Assembly (NCBI GenBank): GCA_964019335.1
Contig: OZ025662.1
Span: 434,001 to 498,000 of the forward strand
Origin: Diplonema japonicum
Lineage: Eukaryota; Euglenozoa; Diplonemea; Diplonemida; Diplonemidae
DNA: 64,000 bases
Reading direction: 5' to 3'
This document shows, piece after piece, positions 21,955 to 32,199 of the stretch (within the stretch, counting starts at the first letter, position 1; every line of letters starts with the position of its first letter). The position numbers were made by a program, and so were the translations under genes. The notes beneath the pieces are model-generated. The model was not told the origin of the DNA. It made no database searches and worked only from the letters and a program-made list of their open reading frames with translations.

Positions 21955-23589
21955 CTGTAAAACGAAAAACTCCCGGACGGAAAAATGTCCGAGTTTTTTT
22001 GGCGTCCGGGAATTTTTCCGTCCGGGAATTTTTTTTAGGTAAGGCCGTCAGGGGGCCTGGTCCACTACCACCTACATACTGGCCTGGGCTGCAAACGGCA
22101 ACCGCGCGAAGAAACCCCCAGGGTTCCCTTTCTGCATCTTTGTCCTCCCTTGCTGCCCTGAGGCAATCAACTTGTCGAGCCTTCGTGTGGCCTACTACTT
22201 TCTTAATAGATGATTTACAGCTGCGTTCAATCCAATATCCATCGGTTGAACCATGTAGGTGAGCCCAGGGGGACAAAAGCAATGTGCACGTTTGCGCCTG
22301 CGAACCACTCTACGAACCCATAGGCATAGGTCGTGTGAGAGTTGTGGTCGCCGACAAGCAGCAGAATCGGCCCGTTCGGCAAAACCATGGGAATCGATGA
22401 TTTATAGCAAAAAGGAAGAAACAGCTCCGTAACCCAGATACCGAGTATCATAATTAGCCCAATGATTGGGCGATGTCGTTAGGCTCCATTCGGTAGGCGG
22501 GTGCTTGACCGGGGCACGGATAATCCCTGCCGGTTGCGTTTCCGCTTTGCCTTTGTATTTAACCATCCAGCCAAGGAAACAGCCAGCTGTTCGGTTATAG
22601 CCCGTTTTGTCCCCCAAGCCACGGACTTTTACGACCTTAGCACCCCTTTTTGTTTTGGTTTTTAACCCCGTATTCCAGACCAATTCCGGCCTTACTTTAT
22701 GGGTGTCGATTATGGACCTGAATTCCATGGTGAAACAGCGTGCCTCTCGTTGTCCTTCTCGTTTCCGGGCTTTCCGGAGGTGGCTTGCGGCTTTTGTCTT
22801 TCTTGCTGCAAAATTTTGTCAGCCTAGCCAGTGGAAAAGGACAGTGCCCCACCAAAGTCAACCAGGTCTGTCTTTCGGGCTGGATTGGCGCACAGCAGCC
22901 CTTCTGCATAGGTGCATATTTGTTGTGCTCGGATAGGCTCACCAAGCCCGTTTACCTATCGACTCAAGCAAAAATCTTTCAGCCCCCGAAGGATGCTAAA
23001 TCCTGTATTGGGCGATACGCAGCTATCACGGCGTCGCGGCGGCCAGGGTGTGGTAGGGTGGAATAGCAACGTCCAGTATTTCCGTCTGGAAGAAACCGGG
23101 GGCTCTGTTGAACCTGTTGCTGCCGTCTTCTGACCGAGGCAGAGGCCGCCAAGCTGCTTTCGGGGGTTTGTACTGGCCCGGTGTAAGGAGTTTATCTCAG
23201 GGGTGAGCTGGCCGGGGGTGTCAGCACCAAAGTTGGGCCCCTCACAAGCCAGCTGCTCAACGTGCCTTGGGTAGTCGAACTGGTCAATCTGACGAAAGAA
23301 GTACGGGTTTATGAGAAGTTAAAGATCCCGTGGGTGCTGTTTGTTGGTGCATTGAAAGGGGAAGAAAAATTCAAACTGCCACGCAGGGTGACATTTTGGC
23401 TCTGCACAAGGAATAAAGCCCTTCCAGGCAAACGTGGTGGGAGCTGCTACCCCCCTTAAATAAAAAAACTTCTTCCCAGAAAAACTCCCGGACGGAAAAA
23501 TGTCCGGGATTTTTTGGTGTCCGGGAGTTTCTCCGTCCGGGAGTTTTTCTGTCCGAGAATTTTTCCGTCCGACATTATTCGTTTTACAG
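21955..23589 (-). mobile_element. Decayed pogo-like (Tc1/mariner superfamily) DNA transposon
   Basis: Perfect 12-bp terminal inverted repeats CTGTAAAACGAA (21955-21966) and TTCGTTTTACAG (23578-23589) are flanked by TA on both sides (21953-21954 and 23590-23591), the target duplication of this superfamily. Inside each end lie several copies of a motif like CCCGGACGGAAAAA in both orientations (about 21970-22035 and 23482-23575), probable transposase binding sites. The minus strand carries remnants of a DDE transposase. Length is 1635 bp. Confidence 0.85.
22227..22945 (-). pseudogene. Broken pogo/Tigger-like transposase
   Basis: Two minus-strand frames overlap and must be joined by a frameshift near 22440. 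The first (from about 22728) has KRGAKVVKVRGLGDKTG and PTEWSLTTSPNHWANYD. The second has ILLLVGDHNSHTTYAYGFVE and VPLGSPTWFNRWILD. These match the D-x-H-x-S-H and P-x-x-S/T...LD landmarks of the DDE domain of pogo/Tigger/jerky transposases. The last motif is degenerate (QPLD replaced by RWILD). A third frame at 22697-22945 may be upstream coding. No helix-turn-helix DNA-binding domain was recognised. Inactive. Confidence 0.7.
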
Positions 23590-23591
23590 TA

Positions 23592-24197
23592 AGCAAAAAA
23601 AAAAACTTTTTTTTTTGCTATTTACACACAACCGATCTATGTACGGGGGGGGAGAAAAAAAAACAAAAAAAAATATACTAATGTTCCAAAGCTTCCCCCG
23701 CCCCCGCCCCCATAGAGTGCACCCGATGGGACCCAATGACCGATTCGTGTCCTTGGTAACTTTATTGGTGAAGAAGGCCCCCCCCCCTTAAAATCTTTTT
23801 TGTTCAGTCTCGGCGTTAAACAGTTTTTTCTGAGTGACCTACCCTTGCTTTATCGGAAGTACTAAAAAAAAAAAAAGAAATCACTTTTATCGATTGCATT
23901 TGCATGCACCCCCCCCCCCCCCCACTCCATATTATTGTTACAAAGCCCCCCACCCCACCCCATCTTTATGATTTAGATAATTTAAGGTGTTTGTACGAAA
24001 ATAAAAGTACAGAAAAAAAAAGAAGGAAAAAAAAGTTCCCCCCCCCCCCCATAATTGGCGCCCTTTCTCGTAGCTCCTTCCTTGGTAAAGCTCTATCGTT
24101 AGCACCACCCAACTCTCTATCGCTTTTTTTTATAGCGGTTTTTTTGTTTTTTTTGTTTTATTGGGCAAGCTAGGGTTGGCAGGTTAGGTGTTTCTCG

Positions 24198-24235
<38 letters not shown>

Positions 24236-24349
24236 TGGGAGGGCAGTGTTTCTTCTTCTTCTTTTTTTTTTTTTTTTTTAATGTATCTTTTCTTTTTTTG
24301 TGCATTGTTTAACAGGGCCCTGTTGGTGGTGTACACAACAACTATCTGA
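23592..24349 (+). other. Intergenic low-complexity region
   Basis: Homopolymer-rich: C run near 23908-23923, T run near 24200-24233. No gene was recognised. A splice-acceptor-like TTTAACAG at 24308-24315 precedes the next candidate exon. Confidence 0.55.
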
Positions 24350-24511
24350 ATGACCAGTACCACTGCCATGTCTGATGCAAGCGAGTTAATAAATAAGCAC
24401 AAAGAGTCACTAGTTTCTATGCAGGGGGCGTCAGGGCAGCTGGATGATCTGAGTGGGGTGACACTGAGCCGAAGACAGCGGCTTGGCAGGGCGGGGGCCT
24501 GCATCAATGAG
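24350..24511 (+). CDS. Candidate first exon of an unassembled multi-exon gene
   Basis: ATG at 24350 opens 54 codons (MTSTTAMSDASELINKHKES onward) of normal amino-acid composition. They run to a GT donor (GTATTTGGG) after codon Glu54. If the intron ends at CCTCAAG (24559), the frame continues as IQVIQSCRRTLLVIRNDPNF. Further exon-like islands lie at about 24825-24915 and 25448-25620, but I could not link them in one phase. The charged helical start could suit a SNARE-like or coiled-coil protein. This is not an identification. Confidence 0.35.
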
Positions 24512-25833
24512 GTATTTGGGAGGGGGGAAAAAAATTAAAAATGCAATAGGAACCTCAAGATCCAGGTTATCCAGAGCTGTCGTCGTACACTTTTGGTGAT
24601 TCGAAATGATCCCAACTTTTTACATGATTACAGCGCAGATTTAAAAAAAAAAAAAAAAAAAAAAAGAAAGCCTTCATTTTGAACTTTTTTTTATATTTTT
24701 TTTTATTATTATTATTCCCTCCCTTCTCCACCATCCTTCTAATCTGGTAAGTTAGTTCTTTTGTTTTAAACTACCTCCTTTTTTTTTTTGTGTGTTGTTG
24801 TTGTTGTTGTTGGTGGAGATATAAAGAAGTACATCAGATGTGTTGTTCGCTGTTGGCCTCTTCTTCAGTCACCGGTGGCACCCGAGTGGAAGAATGTATT
24901 GCAGATGCTCAGGGTGACGAACAGCACGGCAGCAACAAACTGCTCGGTAATCAAGTAGCCAGTGCTTGTGCAGGGCGCCACCGACACTGGCATTCCTTTG
25001 GAATTGAAATATCTTTTTCTTTTTCTTTTTTCTTCTTTTTTTTAAAGAGAAGTGAGCACGGAAGAATTTTCATTATTCGATGTGAATACATAACTATCTC
25101 TTTTTTTTTTTTTTTTTTTTTTCTCTCTTTTTATTAGCCGGCCAGGAATCGTGATGACCCATCACCAATATTTTTAATTCATCTTTCTTTCTTCTTTTTT
25201 TTTGTATTAAACACTTCCTACGGCAGGCTCTATTATTAGCTGAAACCTGTTAAGGGCGATGTGGCTATCTATTGCGCGGGTTGTTGAAACAGTTCTCCTT
25301 CCCATCATAGTGATTTATTAATTTTTTTCAGCATAAAGAAAGGGAATGGAAAAAAAAAAAAACGAGAAAAAAAAATGTGAATAAGAAAACGAGGAAAAAA
25401 AAAAAAAAAAAAAAAAAAAGAGGGGAACCGTGCTTTTTGTTTCCTAGGACAGGTACGCCGTGCTCCTTCAAGTACCCAGCAACGGATGTGTTTTGTTGTG
25501 TTTCTGTGGAAGAAGTACCTTATGCCCACCCCTTCCCTTCCCCCATTCTATTCACCTCCCGGCTAAGCATGCTGGTACTCTTTTCACTTTGTCCAGAAAA
25601 CCTCTGGAAAGTTCGACCTCCAAAAAGAAGAGAAAAAAAAAAGAAATTGGAAAGAAATCATTAAACAAAATGAAAAAAAAAAGAAATAGGTGAGGGTGCC
25701 TCCCCCCCCCTTTTTTTCCCCCTCCCCTTTATTTCCTCGTTTCTCTGGTATACTTTTTTATTGTCTCTACTACTTGGGGTGAAAACAAAACAAAGGAGGG
25801 AGGGAGGGAGGGAGGGAGAGGTCTATCTCCCAT
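24512..25833 (+). other. Possible downstream exons and intergenic DNA
   Basis: Short complex islands separated by A and T tracts. Strong donor-like CTGGTAAGT at about 24744-24752. A GGGA microsatellite at 25795-25818 lies just ahead of the SAXO-type gene. Exons are likely but not resolved. Confidence 0.4.
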
Positions 25834-28800
25834 ATGTCCTTCTATGTGCCACCAGATGTTGCAACAACGAAATGGGTGAAACCTGATGGCTACAAGAACG
25901 TCCCGTTCTCGGGGACAGCAAGTGAGTACAGGGCGGAATACACAGAGAAACACGTGGACTTTGAAAGGGGCCATGGGACAACAGGGATGAACCCCTTCCA
26001 GCACAGCAGGGAAGCACTAGACGCGAAATCAGTGTATGCAAGAGACTACACTCCGAAAGAGGCAGAGCTGAACCCAAGCATCCACCCAAGCGTAAACCTG
26101 CAGCCAGGGGGCGCCTTCTCAGGAGAGACAACATATGGGCAGACCTACCTCCCATCAGAGGGGGCCTTACAGGTGTCATTCAAGCCAGGGCAAGCGCTTC
26201 CTGAGTTTCGGCCTTTCGATTCCTCCACAACGTACACGCAAGACTACCCTCCGAAGCATGTTGATAGAGAGGGGGCTGTCCGTCCCCATAGCACACTCAC
26301 CCAGGACATCCCTTTCACCGCAAGTACTTCGTACAATGCGGAGTACTTACCTGTTACTGGTGCCCGCCCTGACCTCGCACGCCCACCCTACAACCCCCTC
26401 CCTAACGAGCCCTTCAACGGTGTGTCATCCTACAAAACGGAGTACTCACCTAAGAGAGGGGAACGAGCCGAGCAAGTTGTCCGCCAGCACCAAGTGGCCA
26501 CAGGCGCCTTTGACGGGACCACAACTTATGGTGCTGATTTCCTTCCCAACGACGCATCTCGTCCACCCAGTGCACGCCCTGCACAGTACCTTCCTGAAAG
26601 CAAGCCTTTTGATGGGACTACCACCTATGGTGTTGACTACTTGCCTGGTGAGTTTCAAAAGAGGGAGAGTGCGAAGCCGAAAGATGTCGCTGTGCCGTTC
26701 AGGCCTTTCGATGGCACCACTTCGTACAATGCAGAGTACTCACCCAAGCGGGGGGACAGGGCTGAGCAGGTCGTTCGTCAACACCAGTTGACCACAGGGC
26801 CCTTTGATGGCACTACAACTTATGGTGCCGACTTCCTTCCCAATGACGCATCTCGTCCACCCAGTGCACGTCCTGCACAGTACCTTCCTGAGAGCAAGCC
26901 TTTTGATGGGACTACTACCTATAATGCGGATTACCTGCCAGGTGAGTTTGAACGGAGGGAGAGTGCGAAGCCGAAAAATACCGTCATGCCAAACAGGCCT
27001 TTTGATGGCACCACTTCCTACAACGCGGAGTACTCACCCAAGCGGGGGGACAGGGCTGAGCAGGTTGTGAGGGAACACAAGCCTGTGTCAGGTGGTGCTT
27101 TTGATGGCACCACAACATATGGTGTTGACTACCTGCCAGGTGCGTATGAAAGGAGGGAGAGTGCGAAGCCAAGGAGTGTTGTCACGTCTAGCAAGCCGTT
27201 CGATGGCACCACTTCGTACAATGCAGAGTACTCACCCAAGCGGGGGGACAGGGCTGAGCAAGTAGTGAGGGAACACAAGCCTGTGTCAAGTGGTGCTTTT
27301 GATGGCACTACAACTTATGGTGCTGATTTCCTTCCCAATGACGCATCTCGTCCACCCAGTGCACGTCCTGCACAGTACCTTCCTGAGAGCAAGCCATTTG
27401 ATGGCACCACCACTTATGGTGCGGACTATCTGCCTGGTGAATATGAACGGAGGGAGAGTGCAAAGCCGAAAAATACCGTCATGCCAAACAGGCCTTTCGA
27501 TGGCACCACTTCCTACAATGCGGAGTACTCACCTAAGAGGGGGGACAGGGCTGAGCAAGTAGTGAGGGACCACAAGCCTGTGTCGGGTGGTGCTTTTGAT
27601 GGCACTACCACCTACGGCGCTGACTTCCTTCCCAATGAGACATCTCGTCAGCCTAGCGCACGTCCTGCACAGTACCTCCCTGAGAGCAGGCCATTTGATG
27701 GCACCACCACCTATGGTGCAGACTACTTGCCTGGTGAGTTTGAAAAGAGAGAGAGCGCGAAGCCAAAGCACGTCGCTGTGCCGAGCCGGCCTTTTGATGG
27801 CACCACGTCGTACAATGCAGAGTACTCACCCAAGCGGGGGGACAGGGCTGAGCAAGTAGTGAGGGAACACAAGCCTGTGTCAAGTGGTGCTTTTGACGGT
27901 ACCACCACCTATGGTGCCGACTTCCTTCCCAATGACGCATCTCGTCCACCCAGTGCACGTCCTGCACAGCACCTCCCTGAGAGCAAACCATTTGATGGCA
28001 CCACCACCTATGGTGCTGATTACCTGCCAGGTGCGTATGAGAGGACGGAGAGTGCAAAGCCGAGAAGTACTGTTCTGCCAAACAGGCCTTTTGATGGCAC
28101 CACTTCCTACAACGCGGAGTACTCACCCAAGCGGGGGGACAGGGCTGAGCAGGTCGTCCGCCAGCACCAAGTAAACACTGGTACCTTTGATGGTACTACT
28201 ACATATGGTGCTGATTTCATTCCCAACGCTTATGAAAGGACTTCAAGTGCGAAGCCGAAGGACACTGCCATACCCAACAGGCCGTTTGATGGCACCACAA
28301 CCTACAATGCTGACTTTCTGCCTAGTGAGCTTGAACAACGGGAGAGCGCGAAACCGAAGGACCGTGCCATGCCGTACAGACCTTTCGAAGGCACCACTTC
28401 GTACAATGCAGAGTACTCACCGAAGCGAGGTGAACGGGCTGAACAAGTCGCGAGGGAGCATAAACCTGTGTCTGGTGGTACCTTTGACGGCACCACCACT
28501 TATGGTGCTGACTTCCTTCCCAACGAAGCGTCTCGTCCGCCCAGTTCGCGCCCCACACAGTTCCTTCCTGAGAGCAAGCCATTTGATGGCACCTCCACCT
28601 ACAATCTCAACTACCTTCCCACCACGTACGAGAAGACAGCAAGCGCGAAACCGAAAGATCGTGTTATTCCGAGCCAGTCTTTTGATGGAACTACGTCATA
28701 CAATGCAGAGTACTCACCGAAACGTGGAGACCGGGCTGAGCAAGTAGTGAGAACTCACAAGCCTGTGTCGAGTGGCGCCTTTGACGGCACCACCACCTAC

Positions 28801-31659
28801 GGTGCTGATTTCCTTCCCAACGAAGCATCTCGTCCACCCAGTGCACGTCCTGCACAGTACCTTCCTGAGAGCAAGCCATTTGATGGCACCACCACTTATG
28901 GTGCGGACTACCTCGCCAGTAATTCTGGAAGGCAAATAAGTGCGAAGCCTAAGGACAAGGCTGTGCCATACAGGCCGTTTGAAGGCACCACATCATACAA
29001 TGCGGAGTACTCACCCAAGCGTGGAGACCGGGCTGAGCAAGTCGTCCGCCAGCACCAAGTAAGCTCTGGTACCTTTGATGGCACCACGACATATGGTGCC
29101 GACTTTCTTCCAAGTGCTTATGAAAAGACTATTAGTGCGAAGCCAAAAGACCGCGCTGCACCAAGCCAGCCTTTTGAAGGCACCACATCCTACAATGCAG
29201 AGTACTCACCCAAGCGGGGGGACAGGGCTGAGCAGGTCACGAGGGACCACAAGCCTGTGTCGAGTGGAGCCTTTGACGGGACCACAACTTATGGTGCCGA
29301 CTTCCTTCCCAATGACGCATCTCGTCCACCCAGTGCACGTCCTGCACAGTACCTCCCTGAGAGCAAGCCATTTGATGGCACCACCACTTATGGTGCGGAC
29401 TATCTGCCTGGTGAATTTCAAAAGAGGGAGAGTGCAAAGCCGAAAAATACCGTCATGCCAAACAGGCCTTTTGATGGCACCACTTCCTACAACGCGGAGT
29501 ACTCACCTAAGAGGGGGGACAGGGCTGAGCAAGTAGTGAGGGAACACAAGCCTGTGTCGGGTGGTGCTTTTGATGGCACTACCACCTACGGCGCTGACTT
29601 CCTTCCCAATGAGACATCTCGTCAGCCTAGCGCACGTCCTGCACAGTACCTCCCTGAGAGCAAGCCATTTGATGGGACGTCCACATACAACGCCGACTAC
29701 ATTCCTAGCGCTTACGGGAAGCCTCAAAGTGCAAAGCCAAAGGATCGTGCTGTCTTGAGCCAGCCTTTTGAGGGCACCACATCATACAATGCAGAGTACT
29801 CACCCAAGAGAGGAGAGAGAACTGAGCAGGTTATCCGCCAGCACCAGGTGACCACTGGTGCCTTTGATGGCACCACCACCTATGGCTCCGATTACTTGCT
29901 GAGCACCTACGAAAGGACTACCAGCGCAAAGCCAAAAGACCGTGCCATGCCAAGCCAGCCATTCGATGGCACCACTTCGTACAATGCAGAGTACTCACCT
30001 AAGAGGGGGGACAGGGCTGAGCAAGTCACGAGGGACCACAAGCCTGTGTCGGGTGGTGCTTTTGATGGCACCACTACTTATGGTGCTGACTTCCTTCCCA
30101 ATGAGACATCTCGTCAGCCTAGCGCGCGTCCTGCACAGTACCTTCCTGAGAGCAGGCCATTTGATGGTACTTCTACTTACAACGCTGACTTCCTAGCCAA
30201 CGACCCTGCAAAACGAGTTAGCGCGAAGCCAAAAGACCGTGCGTTGCCGTTCAGGCCTTTCGATGGCACCACGTCGTACAATGCAGAGTACTCACCCAAG
30301 CGGGGGGACAGGGCTGAACAGGTTGCGAGGGACCACAAGCCTGTGTCTAGAGGACTCTTCGATGGCAACACCACCTACGGGTCAGACTACCAGCCCAGCG
30401 CGTATCAGAAGAGGGAAAGTGCGAAGCCGAAAGACAAAGCCTTCCCAAGCCAGCCCTTCGATGGCACCACTTCGTACAATGCAGAGTACTCACCTAAGAG
30501 GGGAGACAGGGCTGAGCAAGTAACGAGGCAACACAAGCCTGTGTCGGGTGGTGCTTTTGATGGCACCACTACTTATGGTGCTGACTTCCTTCCCAATGAG
30601 ACATCTCGTCAGCCCAGTGCACGTCCTGCACAGTACCTCCCTGAGAGCAGGCCATTTGATGGCACCACCACTTATGGTGCGGACTATCTCGTCAGTGATC
30701 GTGAAAGGCGAGAAAGTGCGAAGCCGAAGGACAAGGCTGTGCCATACAGGCCGTTTGAAGGCACCACATCATACAATGCGGAGTACTCACCCAAACGTGG
30801 AGATAGATCGGAACAGGTTGCGAGGGAGCACAAGCCTGTGTCGAGTGGGCGGTTCGACGACAGGACGACATACGGCAGCGACTACATGAGGAACAAGGCG
30901 GAGAGGAGGGCGAGCTCACGGCCGCCGCAGTCGGTGATGAAGGAGCGCGCATTCGACGGGACGACAAGCTACCAAGAGCAGTACACAAAAAAGAAAACAG
31001 AGCGGTCGAGGTCTGTTGGGGCTGGAGACAGAAGGATGTCCAGCGGGCCCTTCAGCGGGAACACAACATATGCCAGTGATTACCAGCAGAAGGTAAGTCA
31101 GAGGAGGGGGAGTGTTAGACCATCGACAAGCTCCGTGAGCCGACAAAGGTTCGAAGGGGTGAGCTCGTACCAATCTGACTATGGCAATGTGCTGTTGTCA
31201 CCAAAGCAGCAAGCATGGGACAGAGATGCAACACCCTCCAGGTCCTCACGGAGGCATGTGGGAGGGGGGGATTCCTTCCCGTTCAATGGCAGGGATGATC
31301 TTACGTCTTCCAAAAGACGTCGGGCCTCAACGCCAGGGCCGAGGAGCTCTGACTTCAAGGTCCACGAATTTCAGGTATTCAGGTCCCATACTCCAACAAA
31401 AACGAAACCTTACAGAGCGAGACGTCATACCAGCAGCAGTACAGCCAGAAGCCTCTTACCCCTCAGACATCTCGTGCCAGGGGTCGGTCCTCAAGCGTTT
31501 TGCCGAGCACTCCTTTCGAAGGGTATTTATTTTCTTCTCCCTCTCTTAGACACTTTTAACAGGAAATCGAGCTACTCTGCCGATTTTTCGCCCAAAACAG
31601 GCTCCCGCGCGCCTCGCGTGAAGCCTAAAGACAACAATATCCTGCCCTTGTCGCGTTAG
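25834..31659 (+). CDS. SAXO/MAP6-related axonemal microtubule protein with Mn-type repeats
   Basis: Exons 25834-31374, 31416-31522 and 31563-31659 give 1914 residues. Nearly the whole protein is built from motifs of the form F-D-G-T-T-x-Y-x-x-D/E-Y/F, the signature of Mn modules in SAXO and MAP6 proteins that bind and stabilise ciliary and centriolar microtubules. The spacing is 33 residues, with three unit types (A: SYNAEYSPKRGDRAEQVV; B: TYGADFLPNDASRPPSARPA; C: TYGADYLPG...ESAKPK). Both flanks hold more divergent copies. The introns are confirmed by the motif: splicing restores EFQ-SETSYQQQYS and PFEG-KSSYSADFSPK. Known SAXO proteins have far fewer modules, so length is exceptional. It probably spans a microtubule protofilament in the flagellum as an inner or outer doublet protein (inference). 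Confidence 0.88.
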   Translation: MSFYVPPDVATTKWVKPDGYKNVPFSGTASEYRAEYTEKHVDFERGHGTTGMNPFQHSREALDAKSVYARDYTPKEAELNPSIHPSVNLQPGGAFSGETTYGQTYLPSEGALQVSFKPGQALPEFRPFDSSTTYTQDYPPKHVDREGAVRPHSTLTQDIPFTASTSYNAEYLPVTGARPDLARPPYNPLPNEPFNGVSSYKTEYSPKRGERAEQVVRQHQVATGAFDGTTTYGADFLPNDASRPPSARPAQYLPESKPFDGTTTYGVDYLPGEFQKRESAKPKDVAVPFRPFDGTTSYNAEYSPKRGDRAEQVVRQHQLTTGPFDGTTTYGADFLPNDASRPPSARPAQYLPESKPFDGTTTYNADYLPGEFERRESAKPKNTVMPNRPFDGTTSYNAEYSPKRGDRAEQVVREHKPVSGGAFDGTTTYGVDYLPGAYERRESAKPRSVVTSSKPFDGTTSYNAEYSPKRGDRAEQVVREHKPVSSGAFDGTTTYGADFLPNDASRPPSARPAQYLPESKPFDGTTTYGADYLPGEYERRESAKPKNTVMPNRPFDGTTSYNAEYSPKRGDRAEQVVRDHKPVSGGAFDGTTTYGADFLPNETSRQPSARPAQYLPESRPFDGTTTYGADYLPGEFEKRESAKPKHVAVPSRPFDGTTSYNAEYSPKRGDRAEQVVREHKPVSSGAFDGTTTYGADFLPNDASRPPSARPAQHLPESKPFDGTTTYGADYLPGAYERTESAKPRSTVLPNRPFDGTTSYNAEYSPKRGDRAEQVVRQHQVNTGTFDGTTTYGADFIPNAYERTSSAKPKDTAIPNRPFDGTTTYNADFLPSELEQRESAKPKDRAMPYRPFEGTTSYNAEYSPKRGERAEQVAREHKPVSGGTFDGTTTYGADFLPNEASRPPSSRPTQFLPESKPFDGTSTYNLNYLPTTYEKTASAKPKDRVIPSQSFDGTTSYNAEYSPKRGDRAEQVVRTHKPVSSGAFDGTTTYGADFLPNEASRPPSARPAQYLPESKPFDGTTTYGADYLASNSGRQISAKPKDKAVPYRPFEGTTSYNAEYSPKRGDRAEQVVRQHQVSSGTFDGTTTYGADFLPSAYEKTISAKPKDRAAPSQPFEGTTSYNAEYSPKRGDRAEQVTRDHKPVSSGAFDGTTTYGADFLPNDASRPPSARPAQYLPESKPFDGTTTYGADYLPGEFQKRESAKPKNTVMPNRPFDGTTSYNAEYSPKRGDRAEQVVREHKPVSGGAFDGTTTYGADFLPNETSRQPSARPAQYLPESKPFDGTSTYNADYIPSAYGKPQSAKPKDRAVLSQPFEGTTSYNAEYSPKRGERTEQVIRQHQVTTGAFDGTTTYGSDYLLSTYERTTSAKPKDRAMPSQPFDGTTSYNAEYSPKRGDRAEQVTRDHKPVSGGAFDGTTTYGADFLPNETSRQPSARPAQYLPESRPFDGTSTYNADFLANDPAKRVSAKPKDRALPFRPFDGTTSYNAEYSPKRGDRAEQVARDHKPVSRGLFDGNTTYGSDYQPSAYQKRESAKPKDKAFPSQPFDGTTSYNAEYSPKRGDRAEQVTRQHKPVSGGAFDGTTTYGADFLPNETSRQPSARPAQYLPESRPFDGTTTYGADYLVSDRERRESAKPKDKAVPYRPFEGTTSYNAEYSPKRGDRSEQVAREHKPVSSGRFDDRTTYGSDYMRNKAERRASSRPPQSVMKERAFDGTTSYQEQYTKKKTERSRSVGAGDRRMSSGPFSGNTTYASDYQQKVSQRRGSVRPSTSSVSRQRFEGVSSYQSDYGNVLLSPKQQAWDRDATPSRSSRRHVGGGDSFPFNGRDDLTSSKRRRASTPGPRSSDFKVHEFQVFRSHTPTKTKPYRARRHTSSSTARSLLPLRHLVPGVGPQAFCRALLSKGIYFLLPLLDTFNRKSSYSADFSPKTGSRAPRVKPKDNNILPLSR
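26404..30880 (+). repeat. Coding tandem array of 99-bp units, higher-order 198/297 bp
   Basis: The core of the SAXO-type gene. Units of 33 codons occur in orders A-B-C (297 bp) or A-C (198 bp), with about 17 A units. Neighbouring copies are nearly identical in DNA, including silent positions, which points to recent unequal crossover or conversion. The reading frame stays open throughout. Confidence 0.85.
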
Positions 31660-31783
31660 GATAGTAGGAAAAAGCACGATGCGAGATGATAAGATCCGAT
31701 GAACAAAAAAAAAAAAGTAGTAACTTCTCCTCCCTAGATAGATAAAAGAATGTTTTTGTTAAATCTCACACACGCACTAATTT

Positions 31784-31823
<40 letters not shown>

Positions 31824-31929
31824 CATGTACAAGTATATTAGAACAAACAACTAGAAAGCCTCTCTTGGCTTTTTCTGCTATTTTTCTCTCCCCTTCCACT
31901 CTTAGAAACCTTGTTAAATCTGCTATTGT

Positions 31930-31964
<35 letters not shown>

Positions 31965-32199
31965 AGTTATTTATTTTTCAAGCTGAGTTTTTAGAAGGGG
32001 AATTTTAAAAAAAAAAATCACAGGGTCAGAGGGAGGGAGGGAGGGGGGTGTGATTGTCTTTTTTTCTGTTCGTGTATTTTTATAGTAAAGAAAAAGGGGA
32101 AGGGGGAGAGGAGGAGGAATCACGGAGGGGGGGAAAAAAAAAAGAAGGAAATAATTTATAGAAAGAAATATTTTAACAAAAAAGGCTTTTTTTTTTTAA
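31660..32199 (+). other. Intergenic low-complexity region
   Basis: T tracts at about 31790-31821 and 31931-31963, then G- and A-rich DNA leading to the next ATG. No gene was seen. Confidence 0.65.
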
